Made by a program: the position numbers and the translations under genes
Shown: positions 27,651 through 35,616 of the stretch, piece by piece
How the letters are laid out: each line of letters starts with the position of its first letter
Numbering within the stretch: position 1 is the stretch's first letter
The notes under the pieces: model-generated
The model's input: only the letters and a program-made list of their open reading frames with translations
The model's database searches: none
Told to the model about the DNA's origin: nothing
Source: Phycicoccus elongatus Lp2
GTDB lineage: Bacteria; Actinomycetota; Actinomycetes; Actinomycetales; Dermatophilaceae
Reading direction: 5' to 3'
NCBI RefSeq assembly: GCF_000367525.1
Contig: NZ_HF570956.1
Location: 409,651-453,767, forward strand
DNA length: 44,117 bases

Positions 27651-28307
27651 CTAGAGGTACTGGCCGGTGCCGCCGTTGGGTGACTTCGGCGAGCTGTCCG
27701 AGGGCGCAGCCGGCTCACTCGGCCCGGTCGGGGGAAGGCCGGGGGCGTGGCCCGGGGGCAGCGCACGCATCTGCTGCAGTTGGGCCTGGGCCGCCATCTG
27801 CTGCGCCACGAGGGCGGTCTGGATGCCGTGGAAGAGGCCTTCGAGCCAGCCGACGAGCTGGGCCTGGGCGATGCGCAACTCCGCGTCGCTGGGAGCGTCC
27901 TCGCTGAAGGGCAGGGCGATCCGGTCGAGTTCGGCAACGAGCTCGGGGGCCAACCCGTCCTTGAGCTCATCGATCGAGCGGTGGTGGATCTCGGCGAGCC
28001 GGGCCCGGCCCTTCTCGTCCAGTGGAGCCCCGCGGACCTCTTCGAGGAGCTGCTTGATCATCGCGCCGATCCGCATGACCTTGGCCGGCTCTTCGACCAG
28101 ATCTGCGGGATTGGTCGGGCGCTTCGCGGCGTGGTGACTGCCAGCGTCACCCGCCTCAGCCTCGGACTCGCGGTTCGCGATGCCCATGCCGTCCGGAGTG
28201 ACGATGACCACCTTGTCGTCGGCGACGGTGCCCACGACGGGGACCGGCTGCTGGGTCGACTCGTCGTCGGGAGCGGAGGTCGGCTGATCGCTCGAAGTGT
28301 CGGACAT
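27651..28307 (-). CDS. bpa: Bacterial proteasome activator Bpa/PafE
   Basis: This 218-residue protein matches the ATP-independent proteasome activator of Actinobacteria (Rv3780 family, DUF2587). The core of four helices is evident in VMRIGAMIKQLLEEVRGAPLDEKGRARL, APELVAELDRIALPF and DAELRIAQAQLVGWLEGLFHGIQ. The extreme C-terminus is GTGQYL, the GQYL peptide that docks into the alpha-ring of the 20S core. Family knowledge: the dodecameric ring feeds unfolded proteins such as HspR to the proteasome. The N-terminal ~75 residues are disordered and acidic. ATG 28307 has AGGA at 8-nt spacing; ATG 28316 is an alternative adding three residues. It is downstream of a quinone oxidoreductase gene on the same strand. 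Confidence 0.94.
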   Translation of the reverse strand: MSDTSSDQPTSAPDDESTQQPVPVVGTVADDKVVIVTPDGMGIANRESEAEAGDAGSHHAAKRPTNPADLVEEPAKVMRIGAMIKQLLEEVRGAPLDEKGRARLAEIHHRSIDELKDGLAPELVAELDRIALPFSEDAPSDAELRIAQAQLVGWLEGLFHGIQTALVAQQMAAQAQLQQMRALPPGHAPGLPPTGPSEPAAPSDSSPKSPNGGTGQYL

Positions 28308-28326
28308 GCCAGCCATCCTGCCCCAC

Positions 28327-29304
28327 TCAGGGCTGGAGCAGGATCTTGCCGACGTGTCCGCTCGCCTCGAGCTCGCGATGCGCCGCAGCGGCGTCGGCGA
28401 GTTGATGGGTCGAGTTGACGATCGGGCGCACGCGACCGCTGGCGATCATCGGCCACACGTGCTCGCGCACCGACGCGACGATGCTTGCCTTCTCCTCGGC
28501 CGGGCGGGCGCGCAGGGACGTGGCATGGACGGCGGCCCGTTTACGGAGCAGGGTGGCGATGTCGAGCTCGCCCTTGGCTCCGCCCTGCATCCCGATGATG
28601 ACCAATCGACCGCCCGTGGCGAGGGCCTCGACATTGCGCGGCAGGTACTTGGCCCCCATGTTGTCGAGGATGACGTCGACGCCGCGTCCCAGGGTGGCGT
28701 CCCTGACCACGTCGACGAAGTCCTGCTCGCGATAGTTGACCAGGATGTCCGCGCCGAGCGCGCGGCAGGCCTCGAGCTTGTCCGGGCTTCCGGCGGTGAC
28801 CGCCACGCGGACCCCCAGCGCGCGCGCGACCTGGATCGCCATCGTGCCGATGCCCGACGAACCGCCGTGCACGAGCAGCGTCTCGCCAGCCGTGAGGCCG
28901 CCCACGAGCACGAGGTTGGACCACACGGTGGCCGCCACCTCGGGGAGCGCCGCGGCATCGACCACGCTGACGCCGCTCGGCACCGGCAGGACCTGGCCCG
29001 CGGGGACCACCACCTGCGCGGCATACCCTCCACCGGCGAGCAGGGCACAGACCTCGTCCCCGACGAGCCACTGGGTGACGCCCTCGCCCACGGCGTCGAT
29101 GGTGCCGCTCACCTCGAGGCCGGGGATGGGTGACTCGCCGTGGGGTGGGGCGTAGTGCCCCTGCCGTTGCAGCACGTCCGCGCGGTTGACACCGGCGGCA
29201 GCGACGGCGATGCGCACCTGACCGGGAGCGGGATCCGGGGTCGGCAACTCGTCGAGCACCAGGGCGTCGGCGTCGCCGGGAACGGGAATGGTGATGGCCT
29301 GCAT
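28327..29304 (-). CDS. NAD(P)H-quinone oxidoreductase, PIG3/QorA type
   Basis: The 325-residue MDR enzyme reads like human PIG3 (TP53I3) and bacterial QorA: AAGVNRADVLQRQGHYAPPHGESPIPGLEVSG at the N-terminus, then LPEVAATVWSNL, and the NADPH-binding LVHGGSSGIGTMAIQVARALGV. There is no structural zinc site. Family members reduce quinones and other electrophiles. ATG 29304 follows GGGAG. It is divergent from a TetR gene across a 207-bp region containing two copies of a CTTGACA palindrome, so electrophile- or quinone-induced control is likely (inference). The Bpa gene starts about 20 bp after its stop on the same strand. Confidence 0.92.
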   Translation of the reverse strand: MQAITIPVPGDADALVLDELPTPDPAPGQVRIAVAAAGVNRADVLQRQGHYAPPHGESPIPGLEVSGTIDAVGEGVTQWLVGDEVCALLAGGGYAAQVVVPAGQVLPVPSGVSVVDAAALPEVAATVWSNLVLVGGLTAGETLLVHGGSSGIGTMAIQVARALGVRVAVTAGSPDKLEACRALGADILVNYREQDFVDVVRDATLGRGVDVILDNMGAKYLPRNVEALATGGRLVIIGMQGGAKGELDIATLLRKRAAVHATSLRARPAEEKASIVASVREHVWPMIASGRVRPIVNSTHQLADAAAAHRELEASGHVGKILLQP

Positions 29305-29447
29305 GTCTCCCACCGTAGCCAGCCGGCCAGGGCCGGGAGACAACAGAGTCCGGACAACGCGGGCCAGACAACGGAAGCCGGGCGCACCCCCTGCCGCGCC
29401 CGGCCCCGTCGTCAAACGGTCAACGCCGCCGGCCCCCACCGGCAGAT

Positions 29448-29488
29448 CTTGACAGTGAAAAGATACGGGCAATCTTGACAATGTCAAG
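29448..29488. promoter_or_regulatory. Tandem TetR operators in divergent promoter
   Basis: CTTGACA-A-TGTCAAG (29474-29488) is a perfect 7+1+7 palindrome; a second copy with the same left half (29448-29454) and a weaker right half lies 26 bp upstream. The palindrome contains TTGACA on both strands. On the plus strand a -10-like GAGACT follows 17 bp after 29480, 8 nt before the TetR GTG; on the minus strand TATCTT lies 16 bp away. Repressor binding would block both promoters. Confidence 0.6.
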
Positions 29489-29511
29489 TTCATTTCCGAG
29501 ACTCGGGCCTC

Positions 29512-30117
29512 GTGACCGAACGCGACCGTTACCACCACGGCGATCTGCGGGGCGCGCTGGTCGACGCTGCGTTGGAGTTGCTCGAGGCCGAGGGATCGGA
29601 AGCGGTCACCTTGCGAGCGGTCGCCCGGGCCGTCGGTGTCTCGCATGCGGCGCCCTATCACCACTTCGAGGACAAGGCCTCTCTCGAGGTGGCAATGACC
29701 AAGCAGATCCGCCTCGATCTGGCCCAGACCCTCAGCACGGTGGCGACGGCATCGGGCAGCGACTCCCCGGACCTCGCGGTCGCCTACGTCGTCTGGGCAA
29801 TCGAGCACCCGCAACGGTTCCGAATGCTCAACCGGGCGCACAGCTTCGTCGACAACGTCACGACGACCCCCGCGCAGCCGGCCCGGGGCTTTGCCTTCGA
29901 CCTCCTCATGGACAGCATGCGGGTTGGCCAGGAGTCGGGCTACTTCGCCGACAATGATCCCCAGGACCTCGCCCTCGCCGCCTGGGCGGCCGTGCACGGC
30001 CTGGCCACGCTGCTCCTCGACGGCCGACTGACCGACGGACCACCCACCGTCTCGGAGGCTCGCCGCCTCGCCCTCTCGGTGACGCGAGTGCTCGGATACG
30101 GCCTGCTGCGGCGCTGA
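29512..30117 (+). CDS. TetR-family regulator divergent from quinone oxidoreductase
   Basis: The 201-residue protein starts RYHHGDLRGALVDAALELL and has the helix-turn-helix TLRAVARAVGVSHAAPYHHFEDKASL (about residues 35-60), a pattern of the TetR subgroup with a C-terminal domain of the WHG type (AWAAVHGLATLLLDGRL). The GTG start at 29512 has no ribosome site and may be leaderless. The adjacent paired CTTGACA palindromes and the divergent quinone reductase point to local repression of both genes, released by a small hydrophobic or electrophilic ligand (inference). Confidence 0.9.
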   Translation: MTERDRYHHGDLRGALVDAALELLEAEGSEAVTLRAVARAVGVSHAAPYHHFEDKASLEVAMTKQIRLDLAQTLSTVATASGSDSPDLAVAYVVWAIEHPQRFRMLNRAHSFVDNVTTTPAQPARGFAFDLLMDSMRVGQESGYFADNDPQDLALAAWAAVHGLATLLLDGRLTDGPPTVSEARRLALSVTRVLGYGLLRR

Positions 30118-30120
30118 GGA

Positions 30121-30702
30121 TCACTCCTCGCAGGGCAGGTCTTCCGGTCGGTCGACATCGCGTCCCGCGTTGCCCGCCACGTCCAACGCCAGATGTGGCA
30201 GGTCGAGCAGAAGCTTGGCGCGGCGTCCGTGGGCCGGCCGGGGCAGGTGGGCCTCCAGGTCCTCGCGCCGGTATGCCGCGAGCAGTGGGTTCGTGTGGCC
30301 GGTCTCGTCGCGAGCGACGACCGCGGCCACGTCCGGCCCGGCCGTGCGGAGACGATCCACCAGGTCGCTGCCGGCGCGACCGACCCAGGGCATGTCACCC
30401 GCGATGACGACGACGATCTCGGAACCGAGCGTGTCCACGCCCGCCGCGACGCCGGCCAGCGGGCCACCGTCGGGAGGATCCTCGAGCACCCACCGGACCG
30501 TCCGTGCAGTGGATCGTGGCCGTCCGACGACGACCACCTCCCAGTCCGCCGGCACGGCGGCCAACACGTGGTCGATGAGCGGCCGGCCGGCGAGTCGAGC
30601 GACGATCTTGTCTCGGCCAAAGCGTTCAGACCGTCCACCGGCGAGGATGACAGCCCCGATGGTGGGTGACGAATTCCCCGGTGCCACAGTGGACTCGGTC
30701 AT
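30121..30702 (-). CDS. MobA-like nucleotidyltransferase (molybdenum cofactor guanylyltransferase)
   Basis: The 193-residue NTP transferase has the MobA N-terminal signature ILAGGRSERFGRDKI (residues 19-33), VVVVGRP, EDPPDGGPLAGVAAG and VVIAGDMPWVG with the metal-binding Asp. MobA adds GMP to molybdopterin to give the dinucleotide form used by DMSO-reductase-type enzymes such as the oxidoreductase at 11.5-13.7 kb. MobA-like relatives acting on cytosine dinucleotide or other substrates cannot be excluded. ATG 30702 overlaps the IclR stop (ATGA). It is last in a three-gene overlapping chain whose other members, an IclR regulator and a lipoprotein amidase, have no evident cofactor role. Confidence 0.88.
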   Translation of the reverse strand: MTESTVAPGNSSPTIGAVILAGGRSERFGRDKIVARLAGRPLIDHVLAAVPADWEVVVVGRPRSTARTVRWVLEDPPDGGPLAGVAAGVDTLGSEIVVVIAGDMPWVGRAGSDLVDRLRTAGPDVAAVVARDETGHTNPLLAAYRREDLEAHLPRPAHGRRAKLLLDLPHLALDVAGNAGRDVDRPEDLPCEE

Positions 30703-31463
30703 CGTCGGCCACGCACCCGTCGCGTGAGTTCGGTAGCGGCGCGCTGCACGGCGTCGACCACGGCGTCGTCGACGACCGGGTCCTCGGCGCGGTCCGCCCA
30801 GGTGACGGCGACGGCGGCCAGCGGATGGTCGGTGTGGTCGCGGATGGGGACCGCGATGGACGACAGGCCGTCGGTCACGAGACCGTGCTCCACGGCATAC
30901 CCCCTCGCGCGGACCTGTTGGAGCTGAGAGCGGAGCGCGACGCCCGAGGCGACCCCGCGCCCGTCGCGCTGGACGAAGGCGCCGGCGCCGGGGAAGAGCG
31001 CGCGGACCTGCTCGGCGGGGAGGGCGGCGAGCAGCGCGAGGCCGGTGGCCGTCAGCGTGGCGGGCAGACGGACACCGACATCGGAGACCAGGTGGGGGCC
31101 GCCGGGGGCGCGTTGCTCGAGGACGTAGAGGACGTCGCGGCCGTGCAGGATCGCTAGATGCGCGTTGTGGCCGGTCGCGCTGACGAGGCGGTCCAGGGGG
31201 AGCCTGGCGAGTCGAGCCAGGCCTTCCTGTCGTTGGAAGGCGGAGCCCAATTCGTAGGCGGCGATGCCCAGGCCGTATCGGCGCTCATCGGGCAGGTGGG
31301 TGACATAGCCGCGCGCAGTCAGCACCGAGAGCAGGTGATAGACGCTTGAGCGCGGCAGGCCCAGGCTGCGCGCGATGCTCGTCGCCGGGACGGGCTCCCC
31401 GCGGCTGGCGAGCAACTCGAGAATGTCGAGGGCGGCGGAGGCCGCCGGTGCCGGGGCGCTCAC
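30699..31463 (-). CDS. IclR-family transcriptional regulator
   Basis: The 254-residue protein has an N-terminal winged helix-turn-helix (ALDILELLASRGEPVPATSIARSLGLPRSSVYHLLSVLTARGYV, residues 11-54) and a C-terminal IclR effector domain with TATGLALLAALPAEQV and GLSSIAVPIRDH. IclR proteins often control aromatic or amino-acid catabolism, and hutH starts 0.8 kb upstream on the other strand, so hut control is possible but unproven. GTG 31463 makes a GTGA overlap with the amidase stop, and its own stop overlaps the MobA start, so all three are co-transcribed and translationally coupled. Confidence 0.9.
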   Translation of the reverse strand: MSAPAPAASAALDILELLASRGEPVPATSIARSLGLPRSSVYHLLSVLTARGYVTHLPDERRYGLGIAAYELGSAFQRQEGLARLARLPLDRLVSATGHNAHLAILHGRDVLYVLEQRAPGGPHLVSDVGVRLPATLTATGLALLAALPAEQVRALFPGAGAFVQRDGRGVASGVALRSQLQQVRARGYAVEHGLVTDGLSSIAVPIRDHTDHPLAAVAVTWADRAEDPVVDDAVVDAVQRAATELTRRVRGRR

Positions 31464-32209
31464 GGCGTTGCCTCGAGGCGGCGACGGATCTCCGCGACCG
31501 CGTCGGGCCCGATGTCGGTGTGGTCGTTGCGCATGCCGGTGAGGTCCTTGAACTCGGGGTCCGTGTCGGCGGTGCCGTGGCCCTGGACGCGGTCGGTGGG
31601 GATCGAGAACTGCTGCTGCAGTTGACCAATGAGCGCGATGAGCGCATCCATCTGCGGCTGGCGCGCCAGGATCTGGTCGTCAGCCCAGTGGGAGCTGTGG
31701 CCCTCGGTCGACTGCACGACCTCGATGCCCAGGGCGACGTGGTTGAGGCCGACAGCGTGTCGGCAGCGGGTGTCGGTGGCAACGAGGTCATAGATCGTGC
31801 CGACCTTGTCGATGAGGAAGTGGGTGCAGACGCCGGGCAGGGTGCCGGCGTTCGGTTGGTTGCCGGCGAAGAAGTTGATCGTCACCCAGGGGTCGTCGGG
31901 GCTCTCGGTGAAGTGGACGACGATGGCGTGGGGCATGAGGTCAGCGGAGCGTTCGCCGTAGCGCCGCAGTGAGTAGTCCGCCATCTGCTCACGCCGCTCG
32001 GGTCCGTAGGGGATGCGCGCCGCCACCATGGCCAGGGGCGAAGGAGTGGGTGTGGTGCTGGGCGTCGGGCTCGGGCTCGCGGGTGGAGCGGGCGTGGAAC
32101 TGGCGGTGCGGGGGGTCCATGTGGGGGTGACCGCTGCACAACCGGCGGTGAGCGCGGCGAGCAGGACGGCGGCGACCGTCGTCGCCCTCGCTCCTCGCCC
32201 TGGGTGCAT
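31460..32209 (-). CDS. Lipoprotein N-acetylmuramoyl-L-alanine amidase (amidase_2/PGRP type)
   Basis: The 249-residue secreted protein begins with a lipoprotein signal: basic residues, the hydrophobic run VAAVLLAALTAGC, and lipobox LTAGC with the modified Cys at 24. A Pro/Ser/Thr linker (about 30-58) follows. The enzyme domain has AIVVHFTES with a zinc His, THFLIDKVGTIYDLVATD, RHAVGLNHVALGIEVV, and QGHGTADTDP, the order of type-2 amidases that cleave the lactyl-peptide bond of peptidoglycan. It is first gene of the amidase-IclR-MobA chain and divergent from hutH with 79 bp between starts. A role in wall turnover is inferred. Confidence 0.9.
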   Translation of the reverse strand: MHPGRGARATTVAAVLLAALTAGCAAVTPTWTPRTASSTPAPPASPSPTPSTTPTPSPLAMVAARIPYGPERREQMADYSLRRYGERSADLMPHAIVVHFTESPDDPWVTINFFAGNQPNAGTLPGVCTHFLIDKVGTIYDLVATDTRCRHAVGLNHVALGIEVVQSTEGHSSHWADDQILARQPQMDALIALIGQLQQQFSIPTDRVQGHGTADTDPEFKDLTGMRNDHTDIGPDAVAEIRRRLEATP

Positions 32210-32288
32210 GGACCCACCCTAGGCGCGTCTGGCATCCGAGACGGTATGCCGCGCGCTCACCTTCCGAGGAGGCCGTGGGGGCGCTTCC
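32210..32288. promoter_or_regulatory. Divergent hutH/amidase promoter region
   Basis: The 79-bp gap holds GGCAT and ATGCC as an inverted pair (32231-32250) that includes a GTATGCCG octamer, and GAGGAGG at 32266-32272, which is somewhat far (16 nt) from the hutH ATG. The inverted pair is a possible IclR-type site; no clear -35/-10 boxes were recognised. Confidence 0.3.
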
Positions 32289-33857
32289 ATGGAAGGCATG
32301 TCCACTCGTGCCCTCCCCCACCCCGTCACCGTCGGTGTCGGGCCGCTGACGATCGACGAGGTCGTCGCTGTTGCCCGCCATGACGCAGCTGTGGTCCTCG
32401 ACCCCGCTGCCCTCGTCGAGGTGGCGCGCAGCCGGGAGATCATCGAGTCCCTGGCCGACGACATCGAACCGCACTACGGCGTGTCGACCGGCTTCGGGGC
32501 GCTGGCGACGCGCCACATCCCGACCGAGTTGCGTCGCCAGTTGCAGCGATCACTGGTGCGCTCGCACGCCGCCGGCTCCGGGCCGGAGGTGGAGCGTGAG
32601 GTGGTGCGGGCCCTGATGCTGCTGCGCATCTCGACGCTCGCCACCGGCCGGACGGGAGTGCGGGAGGCGACGCTCGCGGCATACGTGGGAATGCTCAATG
32701 CCGGGATCGCGCCGGTCGTGCACGAGTTCGGTTCGCTCGGCTGCTCGGGCGACCTGGCGCCGCTGTCCCACTGTGCCCTCGCCCTCATGGGGGAGGGGTT
32801 CGTGCGCGACGCGACCGGCGAGCGCGTCCAGGCGGCGGAGGCTCTGGCGGCGGCCGGGTTGACGCCCATCGAGCTGCAGGAGAAGGAGGGCCTGGCCCTC
32901 ATCAACGGCACCGACGGCATGCTCGGCATGCTCTGTCTGGCCATCCACGACCTGCGCGAACTCCTCGTCGTCGCCGACATTGCGGCGGCGATGTCGGTCG
33001 AGGGCCTGTTGGGCACCGATGACGTCTTCGCTGCCGACCTGCACGCCCTGCGGCCCCAGCCGGGCCAGGCCGTCTCGGCGGCGAACATCCGAAAGATCAT
33101 GACGGACAGTGCAATTCGTGCCTCTCATGATGTCGAGGAGTGCCCGCGTGTCCAGGACGCCTATTCGCTGCGCTGCTCGCCCCAGGTCGCCGGAGGGGTG
33201 CGGGACACGGTCGACCACGCCGCTCGCGTCGCCGGCTGGGAGTTGGCCTCGGCCGTCGACAACCCGGTCGTCACGCTCGACGGTCGCGTGGAGAGCAATG
33301 GGAACTTCCACGGCGCCCCGGTCGCCTATGCCCTGGACTTCCTCGCCATCGTCACGGCGGACCTGGCCTCGATCTCCGAACGCCGCACAGACCGCTTCCT
33401 CGACAAGGCTCGCAACCACGGGCTGCCACCCTTCCTCGCCGACGACCCGGGGGTCGACAGTGGGCACATGATCGCGCAATACACCCAGGCGGCGATCGTC
33501 TCGGAGCTGAAGCGGCTCGCCAGCCCCGCGAGCGTCGACTCGATTCCGAGCAGCGCGATGCAGGAGGATCACGTCTCGATGGGTTGGTCCGCCGCCCGCA
33601 AGTTGCGCCGCTCGGTCGACGGTCTGGCCAGGGTGCTGGCCGTCGAGGTGCTCACGGCCTCGCGCGGTCTTCAGCTCCGCGCGCCCCTGACTCCCGCCCC
33701 GGCCACAGGTGCCGTCGTCGAGGCGCTCCTCGCGGCGGACGCCAGCCGGCCCGGGACGGACCGGTGGTTGGCACCCGAGATCGACACGGCATACCGACTC
33801 GTCGTCGACGGCACGGTCCGCGCCGCTGCCGAGGCCCACACCGGCCCCCTGAACTGA
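32289..33857 (+). CDS. hutH: Histidine ammonia-lyase
   Basis: The first step of histidine degradation: histidine to urocanate plus ammonia. The 522-residue cytoplasmic enzyme has YGVSTGFG at residues 63-70 (catalytic Tyr) and the MIO-forming triad in GSLGCSGDLAPLSH. The triad here is C152-S153-G154 instead of the commoner Ala-Ser-Gly, a variant known in actinobacterial HutH. SPQVAGGVRDTV, NPVV and QEDHVSMG are further active-site and tetramer motifs. ATG 32289 or 32298 (MSTRALPHP) may be used. hutU follows after 78 bp that contain hairpin repeat copy C. Confidence 0.95.
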   Translation: MEGMSTRALPHPVTVGVGPLTIDEVVAVARHDAAVVLDPAALVEVARSREIIESLADDIEPHYGVSTGFGALATRHIPTELRRQLQRSLVRSHAAGSGPEVEREVVRALMLLRISTLATGRTGVREATLAAYVGMLNAGIAPVVHEFGSLGCSGDLAPLSHCALALMGEGFVRDATGERVQAAEALAAAGLTPIELQEKEGLALINGTDGMLGMLCLAIHDLRELLVVADIAAAMSVEGLLGTDDVFAADLHALRPQPGQAVSAANIRKIMTDSAIRASHDVEECPRVQDAYSLRCSPQVAGGVRDTVDHAARVAGWELASAVDNPVVTLDGRVESNGNFHGAPVAYALDFLAIVTADLASISERRTDRFLDKARNHGLPPFLADDPGVDSGHMIAQYTQAAIVSELKRLASPASVDSIPSSAMQEDHVSMGWSAARKLRRSVDGLARVLAVEVLTASRGLQLRAPLTPAPATGAVVEALLAADASRPGTDRWLAPEIDTAYRLVVDGTVRAAAEAHTGPLN

Positions 33858-33870
33858 AGAACAACGCCTT

Positions 33871-33913
33871 GCGTCCGGCGCGATGACGCCATGGCAACCA
33901 CGATGCCGGACGG
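33871..33913. repeat. Dispersed hairpin repeat, copy C
   Basis: CGTCCGGC (33872-33879) pairs with GCCGGACG (33905-33912). It shares CCTTGCGTCCG at its left end, ATGGCAAC in the middle and CGGACGGAAC at its right end with copies at 13694 and 20327. It lies between hutH and hutU, so it could temper read-through or stabilise the hutH end of a shared message. Confidence 0.6.
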
Positions 33914-33935
33914 AACGAGAGCAAAGGAGAAGGAA

Positions 33936-35591
33936 ATGGAAGGTGCACGACCGGTCCGCGCCCCCCGCGGAACCACGCTGACGGCGCGGCAGTGGTCCAC
34001 CGAGGCCCCGCTGCGGATGCTCATGAACAACCTCGACCCCGAGGTCGCCGAGCGCCCCGACGACCTCGTCGTCTACGGCGGCACCGGACGCGCCGCGCGC
34101 GACTGGAAGTCCTTCGATGCCATGGTGCGCACCCTCACCGACCTGCGGGCCGACGAGACGATGCTCGTCCAGTCGGGCCGGCCCGTCGGGGTGATGCGGA
34201 CCCACGAGTGGGCACCGCGAGTCCTCATCGCAAACTCGAATCTCGTTCCGGACTGGGCGAATTGGCCCGAGTTCCGACGGTTGGAGCACCTCGGGCTGAC
34301 GATGTACGGACAGATGACGGCCGGATCGTGGATCTACATCGGCACCCAGGGCATCGTCCAAGGCACCTACGAGACCTTCGCGGCGATCGCCGAGCAGAGG
34401 TATGCCGGGTCGCTGGCGGGGACGTTGACCCTCACCGGGGGTTGCGGCGGGATGGGCGGCGCCCAACCCTTGGCCGTGACACTCAACGGCGGCGTCTGCC
34501 TCATCGTCGACGTCGACCCGGAGCGGCTGCACCGCCGGGTCGAGCACCGCTACCTCGACGAGGTGGCACCCGACCTCGACGAGGCGATCATGCGCGCCGT
34601 GACGGCCAAGAACGAGAAGCGCGCCTGGTCGATCGGTGTCGTGGGCAATGCCGCGGAGGTCTTCCCCGAGCTGCTGCGCCGCGGGGTGCCGATCGACATC
34701 GTCACCGACCAGACCTCGGCCCACGATCCGCTGTCCTACCTGCCGATCGGCATCGAGCTCGACGACTGGGCCGAGTATGCCGAGAAGAAGCCGGAGGAGT
34801 TCACCGACCGGGCCCGTGAGTCGATGGCTGCCCACGTGCAGGCGATGGTGGAGTTCAAGGACCGTGGGGCGGAGGTCTTCGACTACGGCAACTCGATCCG
34901 TGACGAGGCGCGCCTGGGGGGCTACGACCGGGCGTTCGAGTTCCCGGGCTTCGTCCCGGCATACATCCGGCCGCTCTTCTGCGAGGGCAAGGGGCCGTTC
35001 CGGTGGGCGGCGCTCTCGGGCGACCCCAGGGATATCGAGGTCACTGACCAGGCGGTCATGAAGCTCTTCCCGGACAACGACCGTCTCCAGAAATGGATGC
35101 GCGGGGCCCGCGAGAAGATCGCCTTCCAAGGGCTGCCGGCGCGGATCTGCTGGCTCGGGTACGGCGAGCGCGACAAGGCCGGTGCACTCTTCAACGACCT
35201 CGTGGCGCGCGGCGACATTTCCGCGCCGATTGTCATCGGCCGCGACCACCTCGACTGCGGCTCGGTCGCCTCGCCCTATCGCGAGACCGAGTCGATGCTC
35301 GACGGCTCCGACGCGATCGCCGACTGGCCGCTGCTCAACGCCCTGGTCAACACCGCCTCAGGTGCCTCCTGGGTGTCGCTGCACCACGGTGGGGGCGTCG
35401 GCATCGGCCGCTCCATGCACGCCGGGCAGGTCTGCCTCGCCGATGGCACCCCGTTGGCTGCCGAGAAGCTCGAGCGGGTGCTGACCAACGACCCGGGCAT
35501 GGGCGTGATCCGTCACGTCGACGCGGGGTATCACCACGCCGACAAGGTGGCCGCCGAGCAGGGCGTGCGCATCCCGATGCGCGAGTCCTGA
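33936..35591 (+). CDS. hutU: Urocanate hydratase
   Basis: The second step of histidine degradation: urocanate to imidazolonepropionate, with tightly bound NAD as electrophile. The 551-residue protein shows the family sequence throughout: [34 protein letters not shown]-type block (here [15 protein letters not shown]), [15 protein letters not shown] with the NAD-binding glycines, and [12 protein letters not shown] with the essential Cys region, then [12 protein letters not shown] 33936 is chosen because AAGGAG lies 6 nt before it and because the in-frame ATG at 33891 falls inside hairpin repeat C. The stop is part of a hairpin shared with the convergent channel gene. Confidence 0.95.
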   Translation: MEGARPVRAPRGTTLTARQWSTEAPLRMLMNNLDPEVAERPDDLVVYGGTGRAARDWKSFDAMVRTLTDLRADETMLVQSGRPVGVMRTHEWAPRVLIANSNLVPDWANWPEFRRLEHLGLTMYGQMTAGSWIYIGTQGIVQGTYETFAAIAEQRYAGSLAGTLTLTGGCGGMGGAQPLAVTLNGGVCLIVDVDPERLHRRVEHRYLDEVAPDLDEAIMRAVTAKNEKRAWSIGVVGNAAEVFPELLRRGVPIDIVTDQTSAHDPLSYLPIGIELDDWAEYAEKKPEEFTDRARESMAAHVQAMVEFKDRGAEVFDYGNSIRDEARLGGYDRAFEFPGFVPAYIRPLFCEGKGPFRWAALSGDPRDIEVTDQAVMKLFPDNDRLQKWMRGAREKIAFQGLPARICWLGYGERDKAGALFNDLVARGDISAPIVIGRDHLDCGSVASPYRETESMLDGSDAIADWPLLNALVNTASGASWVSLHHGGGVGIGRSMHAGQVCLADGTPLAAEKLERVLTNDPGMGVIRHVDAGYHHADKVAAEQGVRIPMRES

Positions 35592-35616
35592 CCCACCCAC
35601 ACCGACACGGGTCAGG
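35587..35616. terminator. Hairpin at convergent hutU/channel gene ends
   Basis: CCTGACCC (35587-35594) and GGGTCAGG (35609-35616) form an 8-bp stem with a 14-nt loop that includes both stop codons of the convergent hutU and RCK channel genes. Its placement suggests bidirectional termination. Confidence 0.5.

Noticed and set aside
27618-27651. Terminator between the KstD-like flavoprotein and bpa
   Set aside because: An ACCGGCCGGT palindrome is present, but no convincing stem-loop with a stable loop was found, so it was not listed as a feature.
32742-32753. Cys-Ser-Gly in place of Ala-Ser-Gly at the HutH cofactor site as a defect
   Set aside because: As far as I know, actinobacterial histidine ammonia-lyases naturally carry Cys-Ser-Gly, so it is a normal variant.
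32550-35249. 899-residue open frame on the minus strand opposite hutH and hutU
   Set aside because: It is antisense to two certain genes, mirrors their codon pattern and contains no recognisable domain; long antisense frames are normal at this base composition.
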